Part shown: positions 53,274-62,715 of the stretch, piece by piece
Layout: every line of letters begins with the position of its first letter
Numbering within the stretch: the first letter of the stretch is position 1
Assembly: GCA_937927895.1 (NCBI GenBank)
Contig: CALGKA010000018.1
Span: 94,590 to 158,589, forward strand
Direction of reading: 5' to 3'
Source: an uncultured Granulosicoccaceae bacterium
Lineage (GTDB): Bacteria; Pseudomonadota; Gammaproteobacteria; Granulosicoccales; Granulosicoccaceae
DNA length: 64,000 nt
The notes under the pieces: model-generated
Databases searched by the model: none
What the model saw: only the letters and a program-made list of their open reading frames with translations
What the model was told of the DNA's origin: nothing
Program-made: the position numbers and the translations under genes

Positions 53274-53343
53274 CTTTTAGGTGCCACCTTCAAATTGTAT
53301 TATTCGATCTTCTAAAAGTGCGAGCCTAAAAGCAACTTTTAGG
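53274..53343 (+). repeat. Alternate hairpin repeats before the DadA-like gene
   Basis: CTTTTAGGT occurs at 53274-53282 and again at 53336-53344, and the inverse CCTAAAAG lies at 53325-53332. The last two form a perfect 8-bp hairpin with a CAA loop. The first copy could pair with the same inverse element instead, giving two exclusive structures. Confidence 0.45.
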
Positions 53344-53345
53344 TA

Positions 53346-54662
53346 GTGTGGGGTCGCAGCGTAGTTAGCGCATCAACAGTCGACTCCGTTAACATACGCC
53401 ATGGCTCAAATAATCTTCCTTTCTTGAATCGCGATATCACGGTAATCGGTGCGGGTATTGTTGGTATCTGTAGCGCGTTACATCTTCAACGTCGTGGTTT
53501 TAACGTTACTCTGCTAGACCGACGCGCACCTGCTAGTGAAACTTCTTTTGGAAATGCAGGTGTAATAAGCCGAGGGTCTATTTTTCCGGAGGCCGCTCCC
53601 GGCATTCATCGCAAGCTGCCAAAAATTCTCGCTAACAAAAGTCGAGAAGCGCGAATGCACTATCGCTATCTGGGGCAGATGGTGCCATGGGGCCGGCAGG
53701 TATTTAAAAATGCTAAACCACAGAACTACGAAAAAAATCTTTTTGCCCTGAATGATTTAGTCGGACGCTGTTTGCAGGAGCACAAACAATTGCTTGCAGA
53801 TTGCGATGGTGGTGCTTTTCTGCGTGAAAACGGCTGGCTTAAATTATTTAGGCAATCAGAATCATTCGAAACTTCAGCCACTGAGCAGCACTACTATAAA
53901 AGTTGTGATGTTGAATTTGATCGCTTGAATGGTGCTGACATCAAAGATTTGGAACCTGGCTTAAACAATATATTTGCAGCGGGCTTATGGATAAAAAACA
54001 CAGCCTCGGTATCGAACCCCGGGGCGGTGTGTGATCTATACGCTAAGCAGTTTACAGATGCTGGTGGCAGCATAGTATGCGATGAGCTAAAGCAACTTGA
54101 GTGGCGCGATGAGCAATGGCAAATTAATTGTGAAGGCGGTGTACAACACTCACAATCAGTAGTGCTAGCTCTTGGTGCTTGGACCAAAGTGGTGCTTGAA
54201 GCGCTTGGGTATAACATACCGATGGCTGTTGAGCGCGGTTATCACATGCATTATCAATTGTCAGATAGCGCGAGTCTTACCAGACCCATTTATGATGTCG
54301 ATGGAGGTTACGTGATGTCACCCATGCAAAAGGGCTTGCGAGTTACCACAGGTGTTGAATGGGGCTCAGAGAATACTGCAGCGACACCTGTTCAGGTGCA
54401 ACAGGTTAAGCCTTATGTTTCACAGGCTATTGGTATAAGCACCGAACTTGATCCGGAACCTTGGCTCGGGCGCCGCCCGTGTACACCCGACTCATTACCT
54501 GTTATCGGCCGCGCTGAAAAGCATAAAAATTTATGGTTAGCGTTCGGGCATGGCCACATGGGTTTTAGCATGGGGCCGATTACGGGCAGGATCATAGCTG
54601 ATTTGATCAGTGGTGATACCCCGCCAATAGATACTAAACAGTTTCAGTTATCGCGCTTTTAG
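53346..54662 (+). CDS. D-amino-acid dehydrogenase-like FAD oxidoreductase (DadA family)
   Basis: A protein of up to 438 residues with the DAO fold. DITVIGAGIVGICSALHLQRRGFNVTLLDRR is the FAD-binding strand-helix-strand with GAGIVG, followed by SFGNAGVISRGSIFPEAAPG, a feature of DadA-type enzymes. WLGRRPCTPDSLPVIGRA and LWLAFGHGHMGFSMGPITGR close the FAD site. It should oxidise a D-amino acid or similar amine and pass electrons to the membrane. The start is doubtful: GTG 53346 adds about 26 unusual residues, while TTG 53424 begins right at the fold; neither has a ribosome binding site. Confidence 0.87.
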   Translation: MWGRSVVSASTVDSVNIRHGSNNLPFLNRDITVIGAGIVGICSALHLQRRGFNVTLLDRRAPASETSFGNAGVISRGSIFPEAAPGIHRKLPKILANKSREARMHYRYLGQMVPWGRQVFKNAKPQNYEKNLFALNDLVGRCLQEHKQLLADCDGGAFLRENGWLKLFRQSESFETSATEQHYYKSCDVEFDRLNGADIKDLEPGLNNIFAAGLWIKNTASVSNPGAVCDLYAKQFTDAGGSIVCDELKQLEWRDEQWQINCEGGVQHSQSVVLALGAWTKVVLEALGYNIPMAVERGYHMHYQLSDSASLTRPIYDVDGGYVMSPMQKGLRVTTGVEWGSENTAATPVQVQQVKPYVSQAIGISTELDPEPWLGRRPCTPDSLPVIGRAEKHKNLWLAFGHGHMGFSMGPITGRIIADLISGDTPPIDTKQFQLSRF

Positions 54663-54717
54663 TAGCGCTTTTTTATGCTGCCAGCGCAAAAGACTGGCAG
54701 CCTGTAAGCACTTGTCT

Positions 54718-57700
54718 TTATGATCGACTAATGGCGTCCTGGTCATAACGTGGTTGAGATTTGTTAGATGAAAAAATGCCTTTCAAATCTTCAAGGATCA
54801 TGTAGTTACAAGGGATTAGTATCAGGGTAATTAGCGTTGCGAATATAATTCCGAAGCCCAACGATACCGCCATCGGAATGAGAAATTGTGCTTGGGTGCT
54901 TTTCTCAAAAATCAATGGCATTAAGCCAAAGAACGTTGTGAGTGAGGTCAGTAGAATGGCTCGAAACCTGGCCACTCCGGCAACTCTTACAGCATTGGGT
55001 ATATTTAGCCCTTCAGCGCGTCGCTTGTTGACAAAGTCTACCAACACCAAGCTATCGTTAATAACGACGCCTGCCAGTGCCAGCATCCCCATGTAGCTCA
55101 TTATGCTTAAGTTCATACCCATAATAACGTGGCCTAAAATGGCACCAACTACCCCAAAAGGTATTACCAGCATGACCATGATAGGTTGCACGTAGGATCG
55201 CAATGGAATGGCGAGTAGCGCGTAGATTACTGCCAGCACAAACAGAATACCGATACGCAAACTTCCAAAAGACTCACGTTGCTCTCGAGCCTCACCTTCC
55301 AACGAGTAGTTGATATCAGGGTAGCTCAGTAGAAGCTCAGGAACTGCAGTTTGCAGTTCGCGTTTTATAGCTTCTATATCAGTATTTTCTTTATCTATAT
55401 CAGCTTCAATGTTAATTGTGCGCTTGCGATCAACTCTTTTTATGTTTGAAAAACCACGCCCCATGGTTGCTTCTGCCACTTCACTAAACGGCACATTGTT
55501 ACCGTCGGGTGTTCTTATCATCATGGTTTGTAGGTTGTCTAATGATTGACGCTCACTTTCCGGGTAGCGAACGACTACTCGTATATCGTCCCTGTCGCGC
55601 TGGACGGTTTGTACTTCAAAGCCGAAGAATGCTTGTCGGACTTGGCCGGCTAGACTCGATAACGTTAAGCCTAGTTGTTCAGCCTCGGGCTTGATCGCAA
55701 GTTTTAATTCTTGCTTGCCGCCTTCAAAACTATCAGTGATATCTTCAACACCCGGGTACGTGCCAAGGCGTTCTTTAATAAGTTGTGCGGCGGCTTTTAG
55801 TCTGACGAAGTCACTGCCATTGAGTTGTACGTTAATCGGTGAACCACCTCGGCCAATCTCTGCGCGGTAGTTAACTTCTTTAGCGCCCGGTATGTCGCCA
55901 ATAGAACGTCGCCACTCCATGACCAGCTCACGGCTGGTCACTTGTAATGCACGTTGCTCTGGTGGCGTAATTTCAAACATTACGCGACCTACGTGTGATT
56001 GACCGGCAGTGCCGCCACCGGCGGATCCTGCGGTAGACATAATGCCTTCAATAATGCTTATACCTGTATCCGGATCAATATACTTTTGCTGTAGCTTTTG
56101 TGCAGCACCGTTTATTTTATCAATATGTTTTTGAGTGATCTCAAACGGTGTGCCGGTAGGCATAGTGAGGGAGGCTTGTGCTACTTCACTTTGAATACGA
56201 GGGAAAAATATAAACCGTACGTGGCCGGCTGTGACTAAGCTGAACACAATAAGGGCTGTGCCGATAAACACAGACACTGTTAAGTATCGCTGTCGCATGC
56301 AGGCGGCCAGTGCGGGTTGATACCAATTGCGTATAGCCCATTCAAGTCCGTCGGCGACTTTACGTTGCATGCGAGAGAAAAAATTCGGTCGTTCTGGTTT
56401 GTGAAAATTTAGATGTTTAAGGTGAGCGGGTAAGACAAATTTTGTTTCTATTAGTGAAAACAAAAGTACTGGAATAACAATCAACGGTATTTGTGCAAAT
56501 ATTTTTCCGCGAGCGCCTTCTATCATTAATAAGGGCATAAATGCAGCTACGGTGGTTAACACGCCAAATGTAACTGGAATGGCGACTTCTTGTGCACCAC
56601 TAATGGCCGCTTCGATGCGGTTAGGGTTGCGCCGCATGTGTGAGTAAATATTTTCACCGGTCACAATGGCATCATCAACGACAATACCGAGCACCAAAAT
56701 AAACGCAAACAAACTAATTAGATTGATGGTCACGCCCATCTCTGGCATTAGCGCTAAGCCGCCCATAAACGATACGGGTACACCAATGAAAACCCAGAAC
56801 GCAACAGATGGTCGAAGGAATAAAGCCAGTAGCAATATCACTAGCAGGCCACCTTGTAGAGCGCTCTTGTTAAGGGTCGCGAGACGCGCTTTTACAATCC
56901 GTGATCGGTCACGCCAATAGCCTAAGGTGACATTATCAGGCATCGTTGATTGCGCTTCTACCAGGTAATCTTTTACTTGTTCGGCAACCGTAATGGCACT
57001 TTGGTCACCGGAACGGAAAACATCTATCTCTATACTGTTTTGGCTGTTGAACTGTTGTGCGAGCAATGTTTCATCAAAGCCATCGGAAATATCAGCTATA
57101 TCTGCCAGTGTTACGCGGCTGCCGTCGGCAGTGCTGATGATAGGAATATTGGCAAAGTCTTGTGCGGTTCTACTTTGGCCTTCGGTGCGAATCAGTACTT
57201 CACCACCGGCGGTTCTAATGGCACCTGCAGATAAATTAAGAGATGAATTACTAATAGCCTGCGCGACGTCGGCGAAGGTTAAATTGTACTCAAGTAAGGT
57301 TTTTTCACTCACTTCAATGGCGAGTTCAAAGTCTCGAACACCGGATAAATTTACCTGGGTAACATCGGGTAGTGCTTCAAGATCGTCACGAATACCACTT
57401 GCCAGTGTGCGCAGCTCTTTTTCATCAAGTGGGCCAGCAACAATAACACTAATCACCTCACGGGTTCTTTCAATGATATAAATTGAAGGTGCTTCAGAGT
57501 CAGCCGGGAATGTGCCGATTTGATCAACTCGTTGTTTGATGTCATTGAGTACTTCGGTAAGATCGGCGCTTGAGTTAACGTCAACCCTTACAGTGCCTAA
57601 GCCTTCAGAGGCGGTAGAGACTATAGATTTTATTTCGGTTAAATCTTGTAGTGCTTCCTCTATTTTGATGTTGATTGTCTCTTCTACTTCCGTAGGTGAT

Positions 57701-57867
57701 GCACCACGGAACGGCACACGAATCGTGACCGAATCAAGTTCGAAGGACGGAAATACTTCCAGTGGAATTCGATTGTTTAGAGAGAACAAACCCCAAAATA
57801 TAATGCCGCACATTAATAAATTCGCGGCCACGCCGTTTCGGGTAAACCAACTGATTAGTGAATGCAT
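54718..57867 (-). CDS. RND efflux pump, inner-membrane permease
   Basis: A protein of 1049 residues of the hydrophobe/amphiphile efflux (AcrB-like) family. It opens MHSLISWFTRNGVAANLLM and has twelve membrane helices in two sets of six, with two large periplasmic loops. The proton-relay aspartates are in GIVVDDAIVTGENIYSHM (helix 4). The signature FRGASPTEVEETINIKIEEAL lies in the first porter domain. It works with the adaptor encoded 43 bases upstream. Neither an outer-membrane factor nor a regulator is next to it, so it must borrow a TolC-like channel. Substrates are unknown. Confidence 0.95.
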   Translation of the reverse strand: MHSLISWFTRNGVAANLLMCGIIFWGLFSLNNRIPLEVFPSFELDSVTIRVPFRGASPTEVEETINIKIEEALQDLTEIKSIVSTASEGLGTVRVDVNSSADLTEVLNDIKQRVDQIGTFPADSEAPSIYIIERTREVISVIVAGPLDEKELRTLASGIRDDLEALPDVTQVNLSGVRDFELAIEVSEKTLLEYNLTFADVAQAISNSSLNLSAGAIRTAGGEVLIRTEGQSRTAQDFANIPIISTADGSRVTLADIADISDGFDETLLAQQFNSQNSIEIDVFRSGDQSAITVAEQVKDYLVEAQSTMPDNVTLGYWRDRSRIVKARLATLNKSALQGGLLVILLLALFLRPSVAFWVFIGVPVSFMGGLALMPEMGVTINLISLFAFILVLGIVVDDAIVTGENIYSHMRRNPNRIEAAISGAQEVAIPVTFGVLTTVAAFMPLLMIEGARGKIFAQIPLIVIPVLLFSLIETKFVLPAHLKHLNFHKPERPNFFSRMQRKVADGLEWAIRNWYQPALAACMRQRYLTVSVFIGTALIVFSLVTAGHVRFIFFPRIQSEVAQASLTMPTGTPFEITQKHIDKINGAAQKLQQKYIDPDTGISIIEGIMSTAGSAGGGTAGQSHVGRVMFEITPPEQRALQVTSRELVMEWRRSIGDIPGAKEVNYRAEIGRGGSPINVQLNGSDFVRLKAAAQLIKERLGTYPGVEDITDSFEGGKQELKLAIKPEAEQLGLTLSSLAGQVRQAFFGFEVQTVQRDRDDIRVVVRYPESERQSLDNLQTMMIRTPDGNNVPFSEVAEATMGRGFSNIKRVDRKRTINIEADIDKENTDIEAIKRELQTAVPELLLSYPDINYSLEGEAREQRESFGSLRIGILFVLAVIYALLAIPLRSYVQPIMVMLVIPFGVVGAILGHVIMGMNLSIMSYMGMLALAGVVINDSLVLVDFVNKRRAEGLNIPNAVRVAGVARFRAILLTSLTTFFGLMPLIFEKSTQAQFLIPMAVSLGFGIIFATLITLILIPCNYMILEDLKGIFSSNKSQPRYDQDAISRS

Positions 57868-57910
57868 GGTGCCGGGCTCTTTATGTAGGTTTTACAATTA
57901 AGCATGGTGT

Positions 57911-59266
57911 CTACTTTGCGGTTGCTTCAAGGTGCTTTTTAAGCCAATCAGGAACCGTTTCTCCTGCGTCTATTCGCGCTTGAATTCGCTGCCGTGCCTG
58001 GGCTGGAATTTCTTCACCTGAGTCGATCATTTTCTTCAGGCGTTGCATCCGCGCTGATGGGTCTCCGCCAGCGTTATTGCCGCCATTGCCGCCATTGCCG
58101 CCACCAGTGCCTCGGCTAGGTCTTTCGACTTGAGGTGCAACGCCGTCTACGGTGGCTTGCACCTTCATGCCGTTGGTGACGCTACCGAGTGTGGTTAAGT
58201 TCAGGATCTCACCTTCTGTGAGCCCGCCACTGATCACTGCCACATCTGCGTCTTTCCATTCAACAGTGACTTCGCGACTTTGTAAAGTACCGAAATCATC
58301 GACAACTAATACTTTAGTATCTTCGCGAAGTGCTGCGCGCGGAATAACGAATACATTATCAAGGGTTTTGCCGGTGACTTTGGCTTCGACAAATTGACCC
58401 ACTCTAGGTGGGTTATCGAACGTTGCAGGTATACTTGCTACTGCATAGAGCTGCCGGCTGGCAGGGTCAATGCCCTCGGTGCGGGCAAGGTTGGCTTTCC
58501 ACTCTTGTGTTTCACCGCTGACAATGGCTTGTAAAGTTACTTCTGATTGATTGGCGGCGGCCTGGTCCAGGTCAACGTAGCGTAATTGATTGCTGGTAAA
58601 CGGCAATCGAATCTCTGCGCGTCCGGTTGAATAGATTTGGGCGACAGTGCTGCCTTTATTTACATATTGGCCTAAGTCTGCTTGTTTAGCCCGAACCCGA
58701 CCGTTGTACATCGCCTTTATTTTGGTGCGTTCAAGATCAAGCTGTGCGCGTTGTACTTCACCGCGTGCACCTTCAAGCGCCGCTTGTGCAGCTGCAAGCT
58801 GTGGTTGTCTGAGTGTTAAAGCTGAAGGCGTACCTTTTCGACCAAGCTTGCGCCAATCTATGGCAGCTTGCTCAGCGCGCGCTTGTTCTTCAGCGAGAGC
58901 CGCTCTCTTTTGTGCGAAGTTCGCTTCTGCCAGTGTCAGTGCAATTTGATAATCCCTTGGGTCTATGTGCATTAGCACATCGCCTTTATAAAAAGTGCCG
59001 CCAACAACAAAATCAGATGAGACCTCGGTTACCGTACCGGCGACTTCAGATACCAGTGATCCTTCCCTGGCAGCACTGATTTCGCCGCGTGTTTGTAACG
59101 TCACGGTATAGCTTTCTGGTTTTACCCGAGTGGCATCTATGGTGGTGGCAGTTTTGAACTGGGGTCTGGTACTTGGCTCCGGGCGATTGGCAATCACTGC
59201 GCGAGCGGCTAGTCCGCAGAGTACTAACACCAACAGAGGAAGAATAATTTTAGCTAATAGTTTCAT
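57911..59266 (-). CDS. RND efflux periplasmic adaptor (membrane fusion protein)
   Basis: A protein of 451 residues. An N-terminal helix (about 5-25) serves as signal or anchor. It is followed by VTLQTRGEISAAREGSLVSEVAGTV, a lipoyl half, then a helical hairpin (residues about 110-190), the second lipoyl half (GRVRAKQADLGQYVNKGSTVAQIYS) and a beta-barrel. The C-terminal 65 residues are not typical of adaptors: a Gly/Asn-rich linker (GTGGGNGGNGGNNAGGDPS), then two similar charged helices (MQRLKKMIDSGEEIPAQ and RIQARIDAGETVPDWLK). It is the first gene of the efflux pair and should form the bridge from permease to outer membrane. Confidence 0.9.
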   Translation of the reverse strand: MKLLAKIILPLLVLVLCGLAARAVIANRPEPSTRPQFKTATTIDATRVKPESYTVTLQTRGEISAAREGSLVSEVAGTVTEVSSDFVVGGTFYKGDVLMHIDPRDYQIALTLAEANFAQKRAALAEEQARAEQAAIDWRKLGRKGTPSALTLRQPQLAAAQAALEGARGEVQRAQLDLERTKIKAMYNGRVRAKQADLGQYVNKGSTVAQIYSTGRAEIRLPFTSNQLRYVDLDQAAANQSEVTLQAIVSGETQEWKANLARTEGIDPASRQLYAVASIPATFDNPPRVGQFVEAKVTGKTLDNVFVIPRAALREDTKVLVVDDFGTLQSREVTVEWKDADVAVISGGLTEGEILNLTTLGSVTNGMKVQATVDGVAPQVERPSRGTGGGNGGNGGNNAGGDPSARMQRLKKMIDSGEEIPAQARQRIQARIDAGETVPDWLKKHLEATAK

Positions 59267-59597
59267 TTGTCAGGCTTTGGTTTGTGGCCAGATTCTAGTG
59301 TATATAATTATGAGTATAGTGGAGTATCAGGGCTTCATAGTGTGATTCGAATTGGGTAAGTTGCTATTTCAATTGCGTTTTGTGGATATTATCTGGCTCG
59401 GTCTGGAGTTAAGTCTCGTGGTGCTTTGTGCAATAAAGAAGGAAATTCATTGTCGGCAGTAGCGGGTCGAGTGCTACAACAATGGCTTTTGGTGTTTGTG
59501 AAGCAAGGTTTCTAACCCTGGAAACTAGCTTTACAAGCCTGCAGCCAGCCGGATTTGGACTACGCTTAAAGCTTACAGTGCTTTTGGTGTATTTAAT
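59267..59597. other. Intergenic region between efflux genes and a small lipoprotein gene
   Basis: Divergent promoter region. An AT-rich TATATAATTAT stretch near 59300 could serve as a -10 box for either strand, but no -35 is clear. Confidence 0.4.
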
Positions 59598-60074
59598 GTG
59601 AAGACAATAAAATCTCAATTTAGTGTCGCGCTAATGCTGCTAAGTTTGGCCGCTTGCGGTGGAGGCAATTCCGGCGACGGGTTAGGTGCAGATACAGACG
59701 CGGGAATGCCCATTAATCAAACTATTCAGCAAGACGCGGCGCTTGCCTGCGACGCTCCATTTGATAATGCAGAGCTGCTATTCACAGAGATTGATCGGCA
59801 GTGGTCTTGTGAGATTACATCGGCGGCGGGTACGGAATACAGTGAGCTGTATTTTGGTCGTGATGGTACGGCGGTATTTAATAGCAATGACACATGGTAC
59901 TGGAACAGAAAACTGCCGGGCAATGATATAGGTTTAGCATCGCCCGCCAGGCCATCAAAATTAATTCAAAATATTAATTCATCGAACACGCTAATGAGCT
60001 TCAGCGCTATGTCAGAAGTGGGTGTTTCTGAAACGTATGATTGTTTGCTGGTAACACGTGAAATTAATATTTAA
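59598..60074 (+). CDS. Small unknown lipoprotein
   Basis: A protein of 158 residues beginning MKTIKSQFSVALMLLSLAACGGG, a textbook lipoprotein signal with lipobox LAAC. The mature part has four further Cys and sequence features such as WSCEITSAAGTEYSELYFGRDGTAVFN, suggesting a small beta-rich, disulfide-containing domain. I do not recognise the family. The start codon is GTG 59598, overlapping an out-of-frame ATG at 59596. It is convergent with the GMC oxidoreductase gene, which ends 11 bases after it. Confidence 0.7.
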   Translation: MKTIKSQFSVALMLLSLAACGGGNSGDGLGADTDAGMPINQTIQQDAALACDAPFDNAELLFTEIDRQWSCEITSAAGTEYSELYFGRDGTAVFNSNDTWYWNRKLPGNDIGLASPARPSKLIQNINSSNTLMSFSAMSEVGVSETYDCLLVTREINI

Positions 60075-60085
60075 AGCAATGGATA

Positions 60086-61705
60086 TTAACGTGTGGTTTT
60101 ATCCAAAATCATATCTGATGCTTTTTCAGCAATCATTATAGACGGTGCGTTGGTGTTGCCCGATACAATCTCAGGCATGATCGAGGCGTCGACCACCCGT
60201 AGCTTGCCAATGCCATGCACTTTTAATTGATCATCTACAACGGCAGCTTTATCGTTGCCCATTTTGCATGTTCCAGCGGGGTGATAAATTGTCTGGCTGT
60301 ATTTACGCACTGCCTCTTCTAATTGTTCATCAGTTTCATATTGATATCCGGGTACATATTCATCGAGGATATGAGCCGCCATTGACGGTGCTGAAACAAT
60401 TTTTCGCGCTACTTTAAGACCATTGACGGCAGTGCGAAGATCAAGCTCAGTTGATAAATAGTTGGGTTGAATCGATGGATATACCTTTGCGTCTTTACTG
60501 ACAATATTTATTTCGCCGCGGCTTTCCGGTCTGAGCTGACAAACAGATGCAGTAAATGCAGAAAAATCATGTACGCCTTCACCGGGTTTGTCTGCACTGA
60601 GTGGTTGCATATGAAATTGAATATCAGGGCGATCCACGTCTGGCGACGATCTAGTGAAAATAGTAACCTGACTTGCAGCAAGCGTTAACGCACCGGTTCT
60701 GAAAAGCGCGTACTGAATACCTACTTTCATACGTTTTAAAACGCTATTAAGTTCATCGTTTAAGGTTTGTTCACTGGTTTTATATACCGCGCGAACCTGT
60801 AGATGATCTTGTAAGTTTTTTCCAACCCCCGGGAGATCATGCTCAATGTCAATTCCCAGTGACTGTAAATGTTGAGCTTCACCAATACCTGAGCACTGCA
60901 GCAATTGTGGTGAGCCAATGGCACCTGCTGAAAGAATAACTTCAGCGCCCGCCATAGCGGTTTTTACTTGCCCCTTGTGTTCGTATTCAACACCTTGCGC
61001 CTGGCTGTCTTTGATTAATACTCGTAACGTTTGAGCGCCGGTTAAAACCGTTAGATTGCGACGTTTGCGTGCAGGTTTTAAAAAACCTTTAGCGGTGCTC
61101 CAGCGATAGCCCTTGTGTGCTGTCTGTTGAAAGTATCCGATGCCTTCCTGGCTGGCACCGTTGTAGTCATCGTTGATTGGAATCTGGCATTCGGATGCAC
61201 CGGCAATAAAGTGATCGGCGATTGGTCGGCGCAAACGTAGGTCAGAGACTTTAAGTGGTCCGCCAGTGCCGTGGTATTTGCTTTCACCACGTGCTTGATC
61301 TTCTGATTTTTTAAAGTAGGGCAATACGCTTTCGTAGTCCCAGCCATTATTGCCAAGTTCTGCCCAGCGATCGTAGTCGGCGTGTTGCCCGCGAACATAG
61401 AGCAGACCATTAATAGAGCTTGACCCGCCCAGTACTTTGCCGCGTGGCCACTGCAATTGACGGTTATCAATACCCGGGTCTGGATCAGTTTTATAACACC
61501 AATCAAACTTAGGGTTATGCATGGTTTTAAAGTAGCCCACTGGTACATGGATCCACGGGCTGGAGTCAGGCGTGCCGGCTTCCAGAAGCAATACTTTGTT
61601 ATTCGGGTTTTCAGATAAGCGGTTAGCTAGTACACACCCAGACGACCCGGCGCCGACAATTATGTAGTCAAAGGGGTCAGTGTCGGACTCTAAAGGGGAT
61701 TGCAT
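60086..61705 (-). CDS. GMC family oxidoreductase (choline/alcohol dehydrogenase-like)
   Basis: A protein of 539 residues from ATG 61705; the open frame extends to 61909 but the upstream 68 residues are not family sequence. The FAD-binding start is DYIIVGAGSSGCVLANRL. WPRGKVLGGSSSINGLLYVRGQ is the GMC signature 1, and GAIGSPQLLQCSGIG is signature 2. The C-terminal catalytic pair is in IYHPAGTCKMGND (His) and VSGNTNAPSIMIAEKASDMI (Asn). The sequence resembles AlkJ and BetA. It oxidises an alcohol, with substrate unknown, and may feed the sugar-acid genes that start 220 bases away on the other strand. Confidence 0.93.
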   Translation of the reverse strand: MQSPLESDTDPFDYIIVGAGSSGCVLANRLSENPNNKVLLLEAGTPDSSPWIHVPVGYFKTMHNPKFDWCYKTDPDPGIDNRQLQWPRGKVLGGSSSINGLLYVRGQHADYDRWAELGNNGWDYESVLPYFKKSEDQARGESKYHGTGGPLKVSDLRLRRPIADHFIAGASECQIPINDDYNGASQEGIGYFQQTAHKGYRWSTAKGFLKPARKRRNLTVLTGAQTLRVLIKDSQAQGVEYEHKGQVKTAMAGAEVILSAGAIGSPQLLQCSGIGEAQHLQSLGIDIEHDLPGVGKNLQDHLQVRAVYKTSEQTLNDELNSVLKRMKVGIQYALFRTGALTLAASQVTIFTRSSPDVDRPDIQFHMQPLSADKPGEGVHDFSAFTASVCQLRPESRGEINIVSKDAKVYPSIQPNYLSTELDLRTAVNGLKVARKIVSAPSMAAHILDEYVPGYQYETDEQLEEAVRKYSQTIYHPAGTCKMGNDKAAVVDDQLKVHGIGKLRVVDASIMPEIVSGNTNAPSIMIAEKASDMILDKTTR

Positions 61706-61924
61706 GGCGCACCATAGACTGAATAATGCTACTACGATGCTGAATGGCGCAGCCATTTGCAACAGCCAGGATCGAAATCTGTTAAAGGCCAGTGGATGGC
61801 ACCTTTTCCGATGGCTCGAGTGGATAACAAGTAGGGCTGCAGTGTTTGAAGTCGAATGATATGATCGGCCAGGCTCAGTCTTGTAGAAACTGGGCAGAAG
61901 ATGGCGCATTTAAGGGGACAATGC
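61706..61924. promoter_or_regulatory. Shared divergent promoter region of the GMC and SDR genes
   Basis: 219 bases separate the GMC start (61705) and the SDR start (61925). The layout suggests joint control. AAGGGG at 61912-61917 is the SDR ribosome binding site. No operator is recognised. Confidence 0.35.
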
Positions 61925-62659
61925 ATGCAAAGATTGAGTGGAAAAACAGCGTTTGTGACGGCAGCCGGGCAAGGCATTGGGCGTGAAGTGGCGCATATGT
62001 TTGCAGCACAGGGCGCGCGCGTAATAGCAAGCGATGTCAATACCAGCTTGCTAGATCAGTTCGATGATAAATCGATTGAAACAATCACTTTGGATGTCAC
62101 AGATGCAGACGCAGTAAACGCGGCAATCAGTGATGCGGGGCCACTTGATATTTTGTTTAACTGCGCAGGCTTTGTGCACAATGGCACAGTACTGGAGTGC
62201 GACCAGGCCGCGTGGGACTTTTCGTTTAATCTAAATGTACGCTCCTCCTATTACACTATAACTGCTGCACTTCCAGCTATGCTTGAAAACGGTGGCGGCT
62301 CTATCATCAATATGTCGTCTGTAGCGTCGAGCTTGAAAGGTGTTCCCAATCGGTTTGTTTACTGCACAACGAAAGCTGCTGTCATCGGCTTAACCAAGTC
62401 TGTGGCCGCAGACTATATAAACAAGGGAATTCGTTGCAATGCGATTTGTCCGGGAACCATTGAATCCCCTTCTTTACATGAAAGATTGAAAGCCACGGGT
62501 GACTACGATCAAGCCATGAAAGACTTCGTTGCGCGTCAACCGCTGGGAAGATTAGGAACCACCGAAGAGATCGGTAATCTAGCGGTGTATCTGGCCTCTG
62601 ATGAATCTGCTTTTACCACCGGTCAAACGCACATTATTGATGGTGGTTGGGCGATATAA
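61925..62659 (+). CDS. Short-chain dehydrogenase, 2-keto-3-deoxy-L-fuconate dehydrogenase-like
   Basis: A NAD-dependent SDR of 244 residues. The cofactor loop reads TAAGQGIG, the catalytic Ser is in NMSSVAS (S131 or S132), and the YxxxK pair is Y146 and K150 in YCTTK. ATG 61925 is chosen because AAGGGG lies seven bases before it and MQRLSGKTAFVTAAGQGIG is the family start. This subgroup includes both BDH2-type 3-hydroxybutyrate dehydrogenases and sugar-acid dehydrogenases. The next gene, an FAH hydrolase, points to the sugar-acid role: oxidation of 2-keto-3-deoxy-L-fuconate (or rhamnonate) to the diketo acid. That role is inference from family and context. Confidence 0.87.
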   Translation: MQRLSGKTAFVTAAGQGIGREVAHMFAAQGARVIASDVNTSLLDQFDDKSIETITLDVTDADAVNAAISDAGPLDILFNCAGFVHNGTVLECDQAAWDFSFNLNVRSSYYTITAALPAMLENGGGSIINMSSVASSLKGVPNRFVYCTTKAAVIGLTKSVAADYINKGIRCNAICPGTIESPSLHERLKATGDYDQAMKDFVARQPLGRLGTTEEIGNLAVYLASDESAFTTGQTHIIDGGWAI

Positions 62660-62715
62660 AGGCCTTCATGCCAACCTGTTGAATTTTCTTATAACCACTC
62701 ACTGCGTAATGCATT

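Noticed and set aside
61706..61909. N-terminal extension of the GMC oxidoreductase with a hydrophobic segment
   Set aside because: The FAD-binding fold begins right after ATG 61705 as in the family. The extension is outside the family, would overlap the SDR control region, and lacks a ribosome binding site.
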